Source of the DNA: Vesta saturnalis
Lineage: Eukaryota > Arthropoda > Insecta > Coleoptera > Lampyridae
Length of the DNA stretch: 64,000 nt
Direction: 5' to 3'
Assembly (NCBI GenBank): GCA_036346205.1
Contig: JARFJB010001594.1
Location: 3,037,001-3,101,000, forward strand
Below the pieces are notes generated by a model. That model was not told the origin of the DNA, did no database searches, and saw only the letters and a program-made list of their open reading frames with translations. Positions 21,956-33,812 of this stretch are shown here, piece after piece (within the stretch, counting starts at the first letter, position 1; each line of letters starts with the position of its first letter). A program made the position numbers and the translations under genes.

Positions 21956-24094
21956 ACGGTTCAACAACCCATTCACAAGGACGCAGGGCATGAAGTGCTC
22001 AGATTGTTAGAAATTACGTAATTTAAAAACGGGGTGGTACCTCCACTTCATTTCACTTCATTTTTAGTTAAAGTACAAAGTACTTTTTCAAAATTATGAA
22101 GAAATCAGCACCGCCAAATATATTCATACATTTTTTTTTCGAAACTTCATTTTCTATTATAAAATCGTAACGCCAAGAGTGTATTTCCTCGGATTGTTTT
22201 CTTCCTTCCTAAGATTTCTAAATTTCTTCCAATCTTAACTGTAATTAATGATTTGTTGTGGGGGGGGGGGTTCACTTCACCAGGAGTTCTGGAAAATAAT
22301 TGATTTCTGTACGAGAAACATGTTGGAATGGGCCAATTCTCCACGTGACCGGCTGAAGACATCATCAAAGTATTGTGCTAATGGCCATAAAATTGGATGC
22401 TTGCTTGAACAAACACAATTCCTAAAATACATTTTTGCATCCAAACAACGATATGTATTCAGAAGTAACGCCTATTTAACACCATGCAGCCATTATTAAA
22501 ATTTCATCATTTTTGTCAATCGTTACGCATTTTATATATTTCAAACGCCATTCTTGTAAAGAAAATAATTTTTTGAGGTCGTCCATATGCACATAAATTT
22601 CAGGTTTTTATAATTATCCTAAAATTAGTACTAAATGTCATCAATTTAGCCATAAATATTTCTTTATTAAAGTGAAAGCTGGGGCGTTCAACCTCTCTAC
22701 TTAAATTGCGTTAATAAAAATATTTGTCTCAGTACAAGCATCTCGATTAATTAATGTTAATTTAATGGTGTCACGATTTGTTAGAAAAAGAAGAAAGGCG
22801 ACATTGTCAATTCATTTTTAGTAATTAAATTCGCATTTGGAATGTTAGAAAGTACGTGAAAACGAGCAATTCTCATTCAACACTTTCTGTTAATCAATTA
22901 CTCATTTATTGTATGTAATATAACAATTAAATTTTATTATTAAAACGTTCATAAATCAAATATAGAAATAATGACCTTGAAATATTATGCAGGGGGCGCA
23001 CGTCGTTACAATTTTGATGGAGAGTTACCCAATAACCCGATTTCAAGTTTAAACAAAAAGTTGTCGCTCAAAAAAGGTTGAAGGTTTCGGAATTTTAAGT
23101 GTTTTACAAAAAACTTTCTCTTTTATTTAAGAGGCTTTGTTTATAAATATATGACTTTTAATAAAATTGAAAGTTGAAGAATTTTTTGCATTTTTGAATT
23201 GCGATTTCTAATGGTATAGGTGTGTCGTCTTCAGGAGTTTATAAATCTAATATGCGGAGAATTGAAAATCAGAACACCCGCTACTTTTTTTTTGTAAACA
23301 ATGCTATAATCAAGATGGCGTTTTTGAATCAATGTGTTAACGATGGGTATTTAAATACCTAGTGGTGAAAGAGAATACGTCTACAATGATCTCATTGTGT
23401 GACGTACAAAAAGTCAAGGTCAATCTGTTGCGCTTTGTAAATGGTGGTTATTGCATTTACAAAATTATTTCACCATGTACATTGTACATACTTAGAAGGG
23501 TTGAATGAATTTGATTAATGATACTTTTATGCGTAATACAGTCGGATATGTAGCTGATTATGCAAATTATGTTAAAAAACAAGTATTGGATAAAAGTATA
23601 AATATCCCTGTCTTAATTTAAAAGAAAGCGTAAATAATGAAAGTTGCCAAAAAATAATAGGCCCAGAATATTTTTCTTTAAAATTTTAATTTGGGATTTG
23701 AATGTTTTTTGTTGCCAACTGAGATCATTCAACTGCTTTTATTGTGTGGAATTTTTTAACAATATTTATAAAAAAGATAACATTGATTATTTAGTTGTAC
23801 TTTCTTAGTTTATTATGTTTCTTTGTTTAAATATAAAAGGCAAGATTGTGCAAATTGTAAAATTGAAATCTCACAATTACTTTAAGGAAATTTAATATAT
23901 TCTTTAATTCCATAATTAATGTTCGGAATATACTTCCACAATGTTTTAAATCCCTATACAGGTGGGCCAATAGTGCGTGGGTGGAAGATTGTGGGTTTAT
24001 TAAGGATTATTTCCAAAGTTTGTTGATGGTATGTGGTGGGGTATCCTTAAGGCCACAAACCTAAAATATTTTCACTTGAATCGCAAAAGTTATA
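21956..24094. other. Unrecognised AT-rich region
   Basis: Open frames at 22147-22368 (minus) and 22248-22499 (plus) overlap near a run of G (22259-22270) and match no family I know. 22500-23950 shows no repeat partner or coding signal. Confidence 0.3.
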
Positions 24095-24139
24095 CAGGGC
24101 GGTTTATATCAAAGTTGCATTTTTTTATGGAATCCCCTG
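24095..24139. repeat. 45 bp TA-bounded unit with mariner-like ends
   Basis: CAGGGCGGTTTATATC at the left and GAATCCCCTG at the right, flanked on both sides by TA. Confidence 0.55.
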
Positions 24140-24569
24140 TATATTATTGCATATTTGGATTCCTTGGTCAATTCTTGTTCGACTTTATGTATCACACATG
24201 GTACCTAAAACGAATCGTTTAGCCGCAATTCGTCATTTTTACAAATAGTATATGTCTGAAAAAATTAAATATCGCTGTGATCACAAAACTTAGAAGGCCA
24301 TGACTATGAGATGTTACTAGACAAGAAATGTACGAGCGTAAACCGGACGACCAAATCTGAAATCTTCTTGCTTTGTCAATTTAGAAAATTTCAATCAACG
24401 GTAACTTGATTTTTTTTAATGGAACTGCCATTTTTTCATTTTTGCATCAAATGCGGAATTTTTTTACCTTTCTAAGAATATAATATCTTCGGTAGATTTC
24501 TTTTAATTTCACAATTTCAGATTAATTTGCTGTATTTTTCGAAATTACGAACTAAAATAAAAATAAAAA

Positions 24570-25253
24570 TTATTTTAATAAATGTTCAAAATGTCTACCA
24601 TCTTGTTCTAAGCAAATTTTAATTCTAAGACGAAAATAATTTTTAACTCTGTTTAACATTACTGGGTTAATAGTTGCAAAAACGTTTCGGATTCTATTTT
24701 TCATATTTTCCGTAGTGGTTGGTAGTTCAGCATACACTTTTTCCTTGACGTACCCCCACAAAAAGAAATCAAGCAGGGAAATATCTTGAGATCTCGCTGG
24801 CCATCGTGTTGGTCCATCCCTTCCTATCCACTTTTCAACAAATGCCATTCACGTACCACACGGACACGGTGTGAAACTGCACGTCCCTAATTTGAGCGAG
24901 CTGGACATCTTCAAGTCCAAACAATTTTTTATCCAGGTAATTCAAGTACAAATTCGAGTTTAGAATACCGTCGAAGAAAAAGGGACCAACAACCGAAGTA
25001 CCGAATATGCCTGCCCAAACATTAATCGACCATTTCTGTTGGCTATGAACTCGGAAATAGTGAGGGTTTTAATCTGAGTAATCATGAAAATTGGACAAAT
25101 TGCGGTGGAAGGTGCACTCATCTGTAAACATAATATTATCCAAAAACTGTACATTTTCATTTAACTTTTGTTCTACCCAATTGCAAAGATTAATCCTGTT
25201 TTGGAAATCGGTCTCCATAAGCTCTGATGTAGTTGGATGTGCTAAGGATGAAA
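24570..25253 (-). pseudogene. Mariner/IS630-type transposase, 3' part
   Basis: Reading leftwards from 25253: TDFQNRINLCNWVEQKLNEN, then DNIMFTDECTFHRN (about 25135-25095; first catalytic Asp in TDE), NVWAGIFGTSVVGPFFF (about 25020-24970), YLNYLDKKLFG, then after a frameshift GRDGPTRWPARSQDISLLDFFLWGYVK (24830-24755; two adjoining motifs, GRDGPTRWPARSQD and FFLWGYVK) and the ending QDGRHFEHLLK. The second Asp block (WxQxDGAPAH) is lost or garbled around 24890, and one stop lies near 25080. The N-terminal half is not found on the far side of the LINE, so it was deleted or replaced. Confidence 0.8.
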
Positions 25254-25572
25254 TTTGTTTTGTTTTTTTTTTAATTATTCTTCTTTTTATTTTATTTTCT
25301 AATTTTGTTTATGTGTTTTTCTACTTAATAAATAATATTTTATAATGTTTTTTTTTATTATTAGCACGCACTTGGCATATACATTGCAACTAGTTTTCAC
25401 TATCTAGCAATTTTGTTTGAATAATTCTTACTTAAATCTAAGTCTAAGGTCTTAAATCTAGGCAAGTCTTAGCGGTTGATGGATGTGTTCCCATTGGCGC
25501 ACTCCACATATGTTTTAAAACACTTCTTTCACATGTTTTAATTGCCCTTAGCTTCACTATCACTAACTTAAC

Positions 25573-28213
25573 TTACACTAGTTCAAAAGGTTTTTGCCTT
25601 TTTAACCTACGAATAAGTCCACTGTTGTCGAGTAATTGTAGTACTTCGACATTTTCATGTTCATGTAACCTCGTTTCATGTTTTCTCGCGAACCGTTTAA
25701 TCTCCTCGCTGACCAGAGGCACTTTCAGGTCTTTGTGGATGTCATCATTTCTGATGTACCATGGCGCGTTGACAATGCTCCTTAGTACTTTATTCTGAAA
25801 GGTTTGTATCATTTTGACATTAGATTTCTTAGTGCATCCTCACAGTTGCACTCCGTAGGTCCAAACAGGTTTTACAATCTGCTTGTACAACAACAGCTTA
25901 TTATGTTGAGACAGCTCGGAATGTCGTCCAAGCAGCCACCACATTTTTTTGAATCTGATGCAAAGTTCTTCGCGTTTTTTCTTGACATGTTGTTTCCACT
26001 TGAGCTTGGCATCTAATGTCATGCCTAGGTATTTCGCTGTGTTAGCATGAGGGATTACTTTGTGATTAATTATCACTGGTAAATAATCTATTCTTTTGTT
26101 CGTGAAGTTTATATGCGTAGACTTGGTCTCATTTAGCTTAATTCACCATTTCTTGGTCCGATTGGTGGCGTTGTTAACAGCTGCTTGCAGTTTGTTTGTA
26201 GCTGTTTCGATTTCGTTGCTTGTAGCTAGTAATGCAGTCATCATCGAATGTAGCAGTTGTTACTTCATCACATTTAGGGATGTCGCTGGTATAGAGCAGG
26301 TACAATACCGGCCCAAGGACGCTTCCTGGTGGTACACCTTCAGCAATATCTTTTAGTTCTGAATATTCTTCGCCATATTTCACTGTGAATTGACGGTCAG
26401 AGATATATGATATAAGGATTTGACTTATCTTTTTAGGCAGATTCTTAGCTAGCTTGTATTCGAGACCCTTGTGCCATACTTTATCGAAAGCTTGTGCCAC
26501 GTCCAGAAATATAGCTGAGCATATTTCTTTTTCTTCTAGAGTTCTTTCAATTACATCAGTGATGCGATGCACTTGATCGATGGTTGAATGCTTATTCCGA
26601 AAACCAAATTGGTGAGTCGGGATAAGTTGCTTTTCCTCTATAATTGGTTTGAGGCGTTTTAAGAGAAGCTTCTCAAACAGTTTGGATATGATTGGAAGTA
26701 GTGAAATTGGTCGATACGATGACTTCTCGCTGGGTGCTTTGCCCGGTTTGGGGATCATAATAACTTCAGCAACCTTCCACTGCATCGGTACGTACTGTAG
26801 TCGTAGTGCAACATTGAATAGGTGTGTAAGTTTCATTATGCCCTTTTTTGGCAGTTCTTTAAGGACTTGCCCACTTATAAAATCGTAGCCAGTTGCTTTT
26901 TTGGCACTTAGGTTCGTTCGAATCTCCTTTGCAATTTCGTTTGGAGTCATAGGTTCTAAAGGTCTTATCTTCCTGTCAATTTACCTCAGGTAAGAGTTCG
27001 TTGTCATCAGCTGGATGTGGTTGGAATGTATTTGCTAAGTGCTCAGCAAATAGCTCTGCTTTTTCGCTATCTTTCTTTGCCCAGCCACCGTTTTCTTTAC
27101 GAATAGGCGGGTTTTAGTTTTGTGGACGTTTTAATCTCTTGGCGGCCTTCCAGAGTGCCTTTATCGTCTGTTAGACCCCTTAGAAATTCAGAGAATGTTT
27201 CATTTTTAACAGCTTGAATCTCCTGCTTAAGCTGTTGATTTAATCGGTTAAGCAGTGTCTTCTCTGCAGGTGATCTGGTTTGTTGCCATTTCTTTCGTGC
27301 TTTGCGTTTCGTCGAGACTAGCTCTCTAATTTCTCTTGGGTAGTTTATCACTGGTGTTTTGTTTTTTAGCAATGGGGTGCTGTTCCATGCCGCCTGTTGT
27401 ATGTTGACAACGAGCAATTCTGCTTCTGTGTCTAGTTGTTCGATTGTTTTTAGTGGAACGTTAAATCTGACACGTTCTTCCACTTCTGCTCTACATCCGT
27501 CCCAATCTGTCCGTTTGTTTGTTAGTGACGGCAGTTTTGAGTTATTAATAATTGTCTCGCTTATCGTTAGGATAATCGGAGAGTGGTCTGATGACAGGTC
27601 ATAATTGTCTTCAATGCTGATGTAGTTGGATGATATGTTTTTTAGTATGAAGAAGTCAATAAGATCTGGTATTTTATTGCCGTCTGATGGCCAATATGTT
27701 GGCTTACCAGTTGACTGGCATAATATGCATTTGGCTTGCTTGATTGCTTCGTGCAGCTGCTTGGCTTGCCTTTGGAGGTGATCAGCCGTGATCCCCAATA
27801 GGTATGTTCAGCATTGAAATCACCTCAAATTATGAAGCGATCTCCTAGTGTTTGGAAAAGTCTAAGATAATCCTCTTTTTCTAGCGTGTACCTTGGAGGA
27901 CAATATATTGCGACAACTGTATACTCTTTAGATTTTGCATTGATTTTTACAGCTGTTGCTTGTATTTCGCATGTTTCATCTTTCGTTTAATGTTCTCCTT
28001 TATTATTACCGCTGATCCACCCCTGACTGTGTTGTTTGGGTGAATAGTGTGATATAATTTGTACCCTTTTAATTTCAGGCAGTTTTCTCTAGTAAAGTGT
28101 GTTTCCGAGATTAGACAGATGTCTATTTTTTGATCCCAGAGGAATAGTTCTAGCTCATGGGCATGCTGGAGAAGCATATTTGCGTTCCAGGCTGTTATTC
28201 TAGTAGACGCCAT
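25573..28213 (-). pseudogene. LINE ORF2: APE-type endonuclease and reverse transcriptase with about six lesions
   Basis: The start ATG at 28213 lies 49 bp after the ORF1 stop. The endonuclease begins ITAWNANMLLQH (N motif) and CLISETHFT (catalytic Glu). At about 27813 a TGA stands where Gly is expected, just before GDFNAEHTYWGSR, and a frameshift follows near 27765. DLIDFFIL and SSDHSPIILTIS close the domain. After another frame change near 27110 comes NPPIRKENGGWAKKD. Reverse transcriptase (26950-26250) has SSYRPISLLP, FGFRNKHSTIDQ, LDVAQAFDKVWH and VPPGSVLGPVLY. Directly after the DD of the FADD box (about 26250) two bases are missing, shifting the frame. A TGA follows near 26145, then YLGMTLDAKLKWKQH and the C-terminal LRSIVNAPWYIRND block. 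About 880 codons in all, normal for the family. Confidence 0.88.
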
Positions 28214-28261
28214 TTTTATTTCTTGCTTTTGGCTGCTGCCTTATTGCTGGTTTCAAGTTTT

Positions 28262-29653
28262 TCAACTCTGTTTAGAATAGTTTTGAGACTCTTCTTGTTT
28301 ATCGATTTTACCTAGAATTGCTTGCAACGTGTTATTTATTGCGTCTAGTTTAGTTTCTTCTGTCGAGTTTTCTTGCGGCTTGTTTTTAACCATTTGTGCA
28401 TAGCTGCTTGCTCCTGTAACATTACTTTGCTTTGTTGGAGCAGCCTTAGGTAGGGTAGGAAAGTTCTGTTGAGTCTTCTCTACTGTCGTTGTTTTTTGAG
28501 CATTAGCTGTTCTCGGGTTGTTCCTTTTCCTCTTTTGCTGTATTTTTTCTCTCTGCTTTTGGAGTTCTTTCGCAACTAGACACCCTCTGTAGTTTGCCGG
28601 GTGAGCTTCTCCACAGTTGGCGCATTTAGCTTTTGCAAGTTTGGTTGACTTGCAATCCTTAGTAGCATGCCGTCCTGCACACTTTACGCACCTCGCTTCT
28701 TTATAGCAGAAGGTTTGGGTGTGGCCATAAGCCTGGCACTTTTTGCATTGCGGGATAAGGGTTGTTTTCTTACGTAGAGGTTCAATCTTTACCTTCAATC
28801 CTGCAATAATACTAATTGCGTAAATATCCTTGATAACTTCTGATTTGTCAAAAGCTAACATATGTAGGGGCAATGGCTTTGTTATGGAGCCATTCTCTGT
28901 TTTAGTTTTCTTAATGATGTTGGTAGCACTTACAATTTTGTATTTTTTTTCTTTCAGGTCATCGACTATCAGGTCTATTGGGCAGGTTGGATGTATGCCC
29001 CTAGCCATAACCTTTATGGGCCTGTTTTGTTTGTCCTCATAGGTGTAATATTCAACATTATGATTACGTAAGGTGTTTATCAGCCTTCGATAATTCAAAT
29101 CGTCTGGCACATTAATCTTAAATACATTATTATTCATAGCGGTTACATTATATGCAATTTCCGCTCTCTCCATTAATTCATACACGGTTTTATAATCTTT
29201 TACATTCACCAAATTAACTGTTTTTCTTTCGGTTTGTTCTCTGCTTGTTTTGAAGTTGTTGGTTTGTTGTAAGTCTTGACTCGGATGCTTTTCGTTTTTA
29301 TTATTAGTTTTCTTTGTTTTCTTGACAATCCACTCTGTTTCTTTCGTTAACTCTTCTTCGTCGGTACAGTATTCAGTTTTATTTTCTGTTTCGTGCTTTG
29401 CATTAGGTTCCGCCACTGGATTCTCGAGGCTTTTTACCCTTTGTATTAGCTGGTTAATATCACCTTTTAGGGTTTCAATGGTTGCGAGAGATTGCTGCCA
29501 AGCGTTCCATAAATTAATCTCATCTTGAGCTTTTAGTTGATTCTCTTGTAAGAGAGTCTGATTTTGCTGAGATAATATAAACTCAGCTGGTGCTGGAGGT
29601 CGTTGGTTTAAGACAATATTGTTATCCATTATGCTGCTGTGTGCATATTGCAC
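28262..29653 (-). CDS. LINE ORF1, gag-like nucleocapsid protein with CCHC zinc knuckles
   Basis: An uninterrupted 463-codon frame on the minus strand. The second Met (29629, MDNNIVLNQ) may be the true start. Residues 30-90 form a heptad-like, Gln/Glu-rich segment that could be a coiled coil. Residues about 150-290 correspond to the conserved region before the knuckles in Jockey-group gag proteins (NRPIKVMARGIHP). Three closely spaced Cys/His knuckles follow at about residues 305-360: CKKCQAYGHTQTFC, CVKCAGRHATKDC, CANCGEAHPANYRGC. The tail is Lys/Gln-rich. The expected role is binding the element's RNA in a ribonucleoprotein. It is the longest intact frame in the window, but its partner ORF2 is broken, so this copy is not autonomous. 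Confidence 0.9.
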   Translation of the reverse strand: MQYAHSSIMDNNIVLNQRPPAPAEFILSQQNQTLLQENQLKAQDEINLWNAWQQSLATIETLKGDINQLIQRVKSLENPVAEPNAKHETENKTEYCTDEEELTKETEWIVKKTKKTNNKNEKHPSQDLQQTNNFKTSREQTERKTVNLVNVKDYKTVYELMERAEIAYNVTAMNNNVFKINVPDDLNYRRLINTLRNHNVEYYTYEDKQNRPIKVMARGIHPTCPIDLIVDDLKEKKYKIVSATNIIKKTKTENGSITKPLPLHMLAFDKSEVIKDIYAISIIAGLKVKIEPLRKKTTLIPQCKKCQAYGHTQTFCYKEARCVKCAGRHATKDCKSTKLAKAKCANCGEAHPANYRGCLVAKELQKQREKIQQKRKRNNPRTANAQKTTTVEKTQQNFPTLPKAAPTKQSNVTGASSYAQMVKNKPQENSTEETKLDAINNTLQAILGKIDKQEESQNYSKQS

Positions 29654-30180
29654 CGCTGCAAAATGATTAAATTGTTATCTTACCGGGGAATAGGTCACAT
29701 CATCATGCGTTGCACTTTCCCAGTAGGAATATTTATCCTTATCGCGCTTCGCGTTTTGCACGTACACGTATCCGTATTGGATATCACTCAAGAGCATCGT
29801 CCAACACGTCTTTATCCTTCAAAAGTAAAACGAGTACTATTTTATAATGTGAATAGTTTTTTGTTTATTTTCCACGGGTTACTAGATAATACAAAATAAA
29901 AATTGAAAAATACAGCTAATTCATCAGAAATTGTGAAATTAAAAGAAATCTACCAAAGATGAAAAAAATGGAAAATGGCCGTTGCATTTGAAAAAATTAA
30001 ATTACCATTTATTGAAATTTTCTAAATTGACAAAGTAATTTCTCTTAAACACAAGAAGAATTCGAATTTGACCATTCGGTTTACGCTAGTACATTTCATC
30101 TCTAGTAACATCGCAGAGTCATGGCCTTCTAAGTTTTGTGATCACAGTAATATTTAATTTTTTTCAGACATCTACTTTTT

Positions 30181-30670
30181 TATACGCCCAATTCGTTGGA
30201 AAAACCGCACAATTTGTAGCAAGTAACTGCATATTATGGCGTGGACAGGATTTATTATACAGTGTGTTTGAAGGTAGCCCTTCGTTAGAAGTTTTCGTGG
30301 TTAGAAAAAACGTACAATTCTGAATTTTTAGACTCCAAGGTTATTCAAGATTCTTTTGAACATTTTCAACGCTGCGCCTTTTATTCATTTTCGGTAAGCG
30401 TTTCTGGGGTAAACCGAAGCACAAGAACAATACTTTCGAAATCCACCTTGACTATTGATTTATCGCATACAGTGTCCAAAATTTGATTCTCCAGAAACCG
30501 AAACATCATTTCCTTTTCGAAACAAAATGGACATAACGGAATCGGCAGAAATTCACTTCAATTAGAACGTGAAAACAAAACAGGAACATAACGAAATTTA
30601 GAACGTAGTAACAAATGAAAAACAAAAATAATTGGAACATAATGACAAGAAATAATAATTAAATGTAAAA
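30181..30670. other. Repeat end and unrecognised sequence
   Basis: 30262-30360 (GGTAGCCCTTCGTTAGAAGT...) is the inverted copy of 40290-40385, so both mark ends of one dispersed element family. The rest lacks recognisable content. Confidence 0.45.
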
Positions 30671-31430
30671 TTACAATAATTGTTCTATATGACAGCCAGT
30701 TTGGTTCAAACACTGAATAACTCTGTCATATACTCCTCGCGAAACTGGCCTCCGAAGCTTGTCTGAGCTGAATTAGTAAACGCATCGTGAACACGGTTCA
30801 ATAATTTCTCTCTAGTTTGTACAGGTAGAGCACATTAGTTCTTTCATACGGCCCCTGAGGTGAAAGGTCAACTGCTGGTGTACAACTGTAGTGGAATGTG
30901 CTTGAACACCATCCAGTTGATACCAACTGTTTGCTTTGTCACGTGGCGGTAGAGCATTTAGAAAATCACTAACAAACCCTCTGAGTATCTCCAGATATCT
31001 AGCCACATCCAAATTTTCATCGTATACTTGATACTAAAACTAAATTAGTCCTGGTGATTATGTTCCCTTATGACATGCGGATTACCTTGTGTCCAGTAGT
31101 GATTATTTCGGCGATTTATAATTCTTTGCTAAATTTTAGTGCATCAAAAACATAACCTTATGAAGAAAAATCGGATCTTCGGTCAATTTAATGCACATGA
31201 ACTCACAAAAGTTGACTCGTCTTGCCCCATCACGAAGACGTAATCCATGCACAGTTATCTCAGAAAAAGGATACATTTTATGTTTTCTTAATATTATATG
31301 AATTGATGCTTTTAAAATACCCAAATCTAGCGCTGCTGCTGGAGTGGAACTCCTTGAATAAGCTTGAAAATAAGCCAACACTTGCACGTCGTTATCTTCT
31401 TATTTATTACGGTCTTTAGGTCATTCGAAT
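30671..31430 (-). pseudogene. Mariner/IS630-type transposase relic
   Basis: Minus strand. From 31387 the frame reads AALDLGILKASIHIILRKHKMYPF (helix-turn-helix; two parts AALDLGILKAS and IHIILRKHKMYPF), then GARRVNFCEFMCIKLTEDP and FLHKVMF, just before catalytic motif 1. After breaks around 31136 and 31012 come DVARYLEILRGFVSDFL, SWYQLDGVQAHSTTV (second Asp block) and, in another frame, QTREKLLNRVHDAFTNSAQ. The ending VIQCLNQTGCHIEQLL has its stop at 30671. The block between the second Asp and the third acidic residue is mostly deleted near 30830. Confidence 0.78.
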
Positions 31431-31566
31431 TGCCCTTACACTACCAGTTGCCATAAACCGATCTTCGATTATTGCGAATGTTCTGGAAGTCATTGTTGGT
31501 ATGTCCGGGTATCATTCGTTAAATAATCTACATATCCGTATGACAATTCGTCCACATTCCCTCTCC

Positions 31567-33164
31567 CTATCTTCTTTTCTTCTTTCCTTGGATCTTCTGG
31601 CTACTCTTGCCTCTTTGGTAGCATTTGCTTCTGCAATTTCTGCTTTCCGTGTACAGTTCATGTGTATTGCCTACAGTCGCTTCTGCGTATTCCTTCCATG
31701 TCTCACACCCAAATGCTCTAAAACATCCATCTTTTTTGAGACCCCTGCATTGAAGCACATCACTGCATCGTGAACCTCCAATTTTAATGTTGCTTTTCGA
31801 ACAAAAACAGTCTTAGGTATCCTTGTCCAAATTACAGAATTCAAACTTTCAGTTGGATTTTGAGTCTTACCATGCAGGCGTTTTTTTAAGAGCTCTTTTT
31901 GGGACAGGTCCTTGAAAATGGGTTTGATTGCAAGCAAGATATTGTCTGAAATGGAGTGTGTGTGCTTATAGTTTGTTGTTGTTGCAGGATTATTGTATTT
32001 ACACCAGCTGTTTGGTCCTGTTGGACAAAGGAAATGCTGCGGTTGCTTATCGGTGGAAATTTTATGAAAGAAAATGGCCCAGATTCCTCTTTTCATTTCT
32101 TCTTCATTATGGCAATTGTTCCTTATGGCCATGGCATAGTAATTCTGAATGTTGTTAATTGCAGCCTTTGTTAGGCCTCCTTTGCCCCCTAACTTCTTTT
32201 CCTTACACATTTTCAGCAGTCTTGAGCCCATCCGTTTTTGGACGTGGCCTATACATTCGAGTTTAGTGATCTGCCCCATATGGTGCCTCTGCTACTACTT
32301 TCTGGTAAGCCTTACTATCTCCATCACCTAGGTATTCTTTCTTCTTGAAAATATTAGCAACACCAGTGACTTCCATGCCTCCACTTGATCCCTCATAGCT
32401 TTTTCATATCATGTTAAAAATTTGTACCAGTTAACAGAACTTATCAATATCTCAATATCCAAAACCTTACCAGTATCAATGAAGTAGTCGATACAATGCC
32501 ATTGATCGTTTGCACGTTTTCCCAACTGCCATCAAAAGCAGCAGCAATCTGCTTTGAATCAGTTTTCCAACATTTACACTTACTGCTTCTTTTGCAGCCT
32601 CTACCATTGTTAACCACTCACCTCGGCTACAGCAGTGCCAACATATTTGTTATAAACCACAAACTTTCTGTGGCTTCAATATGAACATCGCCTATAGCAT
32701 TGCACCTGCCTCTCGCCCCTTTCCAATAGATCTGAGCCTATATACAAGGCGAATATTGTTCTCATACAGTCTGTTTTTGACTGTGTAGGATGTCATTGAT
32801 TGTTAAACTGCTAACAATTCCCTTCGCTTTTCCTGCATCTTCGGTCAATGCTATTTATCCACCTGTACAGCAGGTATAGTTCTCCACAAATTATATAACA
32901 ATGAAACAGAGATCAGAATATTTGACTCACTAACAAATGGAGCACAATTTACATCAATGTCACAATCTGAATAACCATTTGGCGTGCTGGCTACATCATT
33001 TTCAGGCCTTAGTTGTATATAAGATAGTTTTTTGTATGAAGTACTAACATTGAGGTTATCTTGAATACCACGTTTTCTCTTTTGGTTATCAACTGTTGGT
33101 TAACTTTTACATATTTATTGCCACGAAACGTAGTGTTATGACCAAACTTTTTCATTCTACCCAT
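31567..33164 (-). pseudogene. Mutator-like (MULE) transposase pseudogene
   Basis: The likely start is the ATG at 33164 (MGRMKKFGHNTTFRGNKYV), an N-terminus seen in the insect Mutator-like transposase-domain proteins. Stops break up 33050-32290, where blocks such as VGTAVAEVSG and NDQWHCIDYF remain. The frame at 32279-31671 contains the hallmark KLECIGHVQKRMGSRL (residues 6-21), AINNIQNYYAMAIRNN, TGPNSWCKY and NPTESLNSVIWTRIPK. A last frameshift near 31700 leads into a Lys/Arg-rich end at 31567. No inverted termini could be paired. Family assignment rests on the GHVQKRMGSRL block, and I am fairly confident. Confidence 0.82.
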
Positions 33165-33690
33165 CCTGCTTGATACAATTCACAAAAACACAATCTTACA
33201 AACTTTATCTTCAAAAGCCACTAAGTTACCACATCAAAACATAAACAACTGAAGTTCAACTGTCATCAGTATTGCTGACAGGTTGACAAACTACACTAGA
33301 ACAGCTCACAGGTTGGTAATCTTCAAAATACCAAATTTCCCCCCAAATATTTCCTTTGCATAGCATGAAAAGTCTGCTTTCTAACATCCCTGAACTACAG
33401 TGAACTGAAAAAGGGGCTGGCATTTAAATTCACATTTCACAAAATTGTTAATAACTCATAATATACAACGTGTCCCAGATAACATTTCATATCTCGCTTA
33501 TTATAAAAGATACAGATTTGGTTAAATTAGATGAATTACTCCATTAGTGAAATTGTAGGACACTCAATTTCCAAATTTCAAGTCCGATTTGTATGAAAAC
33601 AACGCCATTTTGTAGCCAAACCAATACCCTACAAAACGAGCCTAAAATGCAAAATTCGATTTTTTGGGCCTGTTCACGAGTGTCTCCCCT
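33165..33690. other. MULE 5' flank and mariner-like terminal debris
   Basis: ACAACGTGTCCCAGATAACA at about 33466 resembles an end of a TA-targeting element. No coding content was seen. Confidence 0.35.
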
Positions 33691-33770
33691 TAAAGACTAA
33701 GAATCATTAAAAAATAATTTTTTTTCATAGAAGTTTTGAGTTGTTTCTGTGTAAATAATTCTTCAATTAT

Positions 33771-33812
<42 letters not shown>

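Larger units (their letters stand above)
25254..29700 (-). mobile_element. Jockey-like non-LTR retrotransposon, nearly full length
   Basis: The two-frame layout is intact: gag-like ORF1 (29653-28262), then ORF2 with endonuclease and reverse transcriptase (28213-25573), then a 3' UTR of about 320 bp ending in an A-rich tail (AATTAAAAAAAAAAC on the minus strand, plus about 25261-25276). It interrupts a mariner transposase. The 5' limit is uncertain, somewhere between 29660 and 29890. Few lesions relative to neighbours mean that it is one of the younger insertions. Confidence 0.88.
24240..30180 (-). mobile_element. Mariner/IS630-type element with roughly 300 bp inverted termini, split by a LINE
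   Basis: 24250-24555 and the complement of 29890-30180 share long stretches, such as GATCACAAAACTTAGAAGGC, CTTTGTCAATTTAGAAAATTT and GATTTCTTTTAATTTCACAA. They enclose a minus-strand transposase pseudogene, which is interrupted at about 25253 by a Jockey-like LINE. The arms have diverged clearly, so this is older than the element at 3104. The exact outer ends are unclear; similarity fades beyond 24240 and 30180. Confidence 0.7.

Noticed and set aside
28830..29528. Plus-strand open frames within the LINE
   Set aside because: Antisense to the intact gag-like frame, with no independent evidence.
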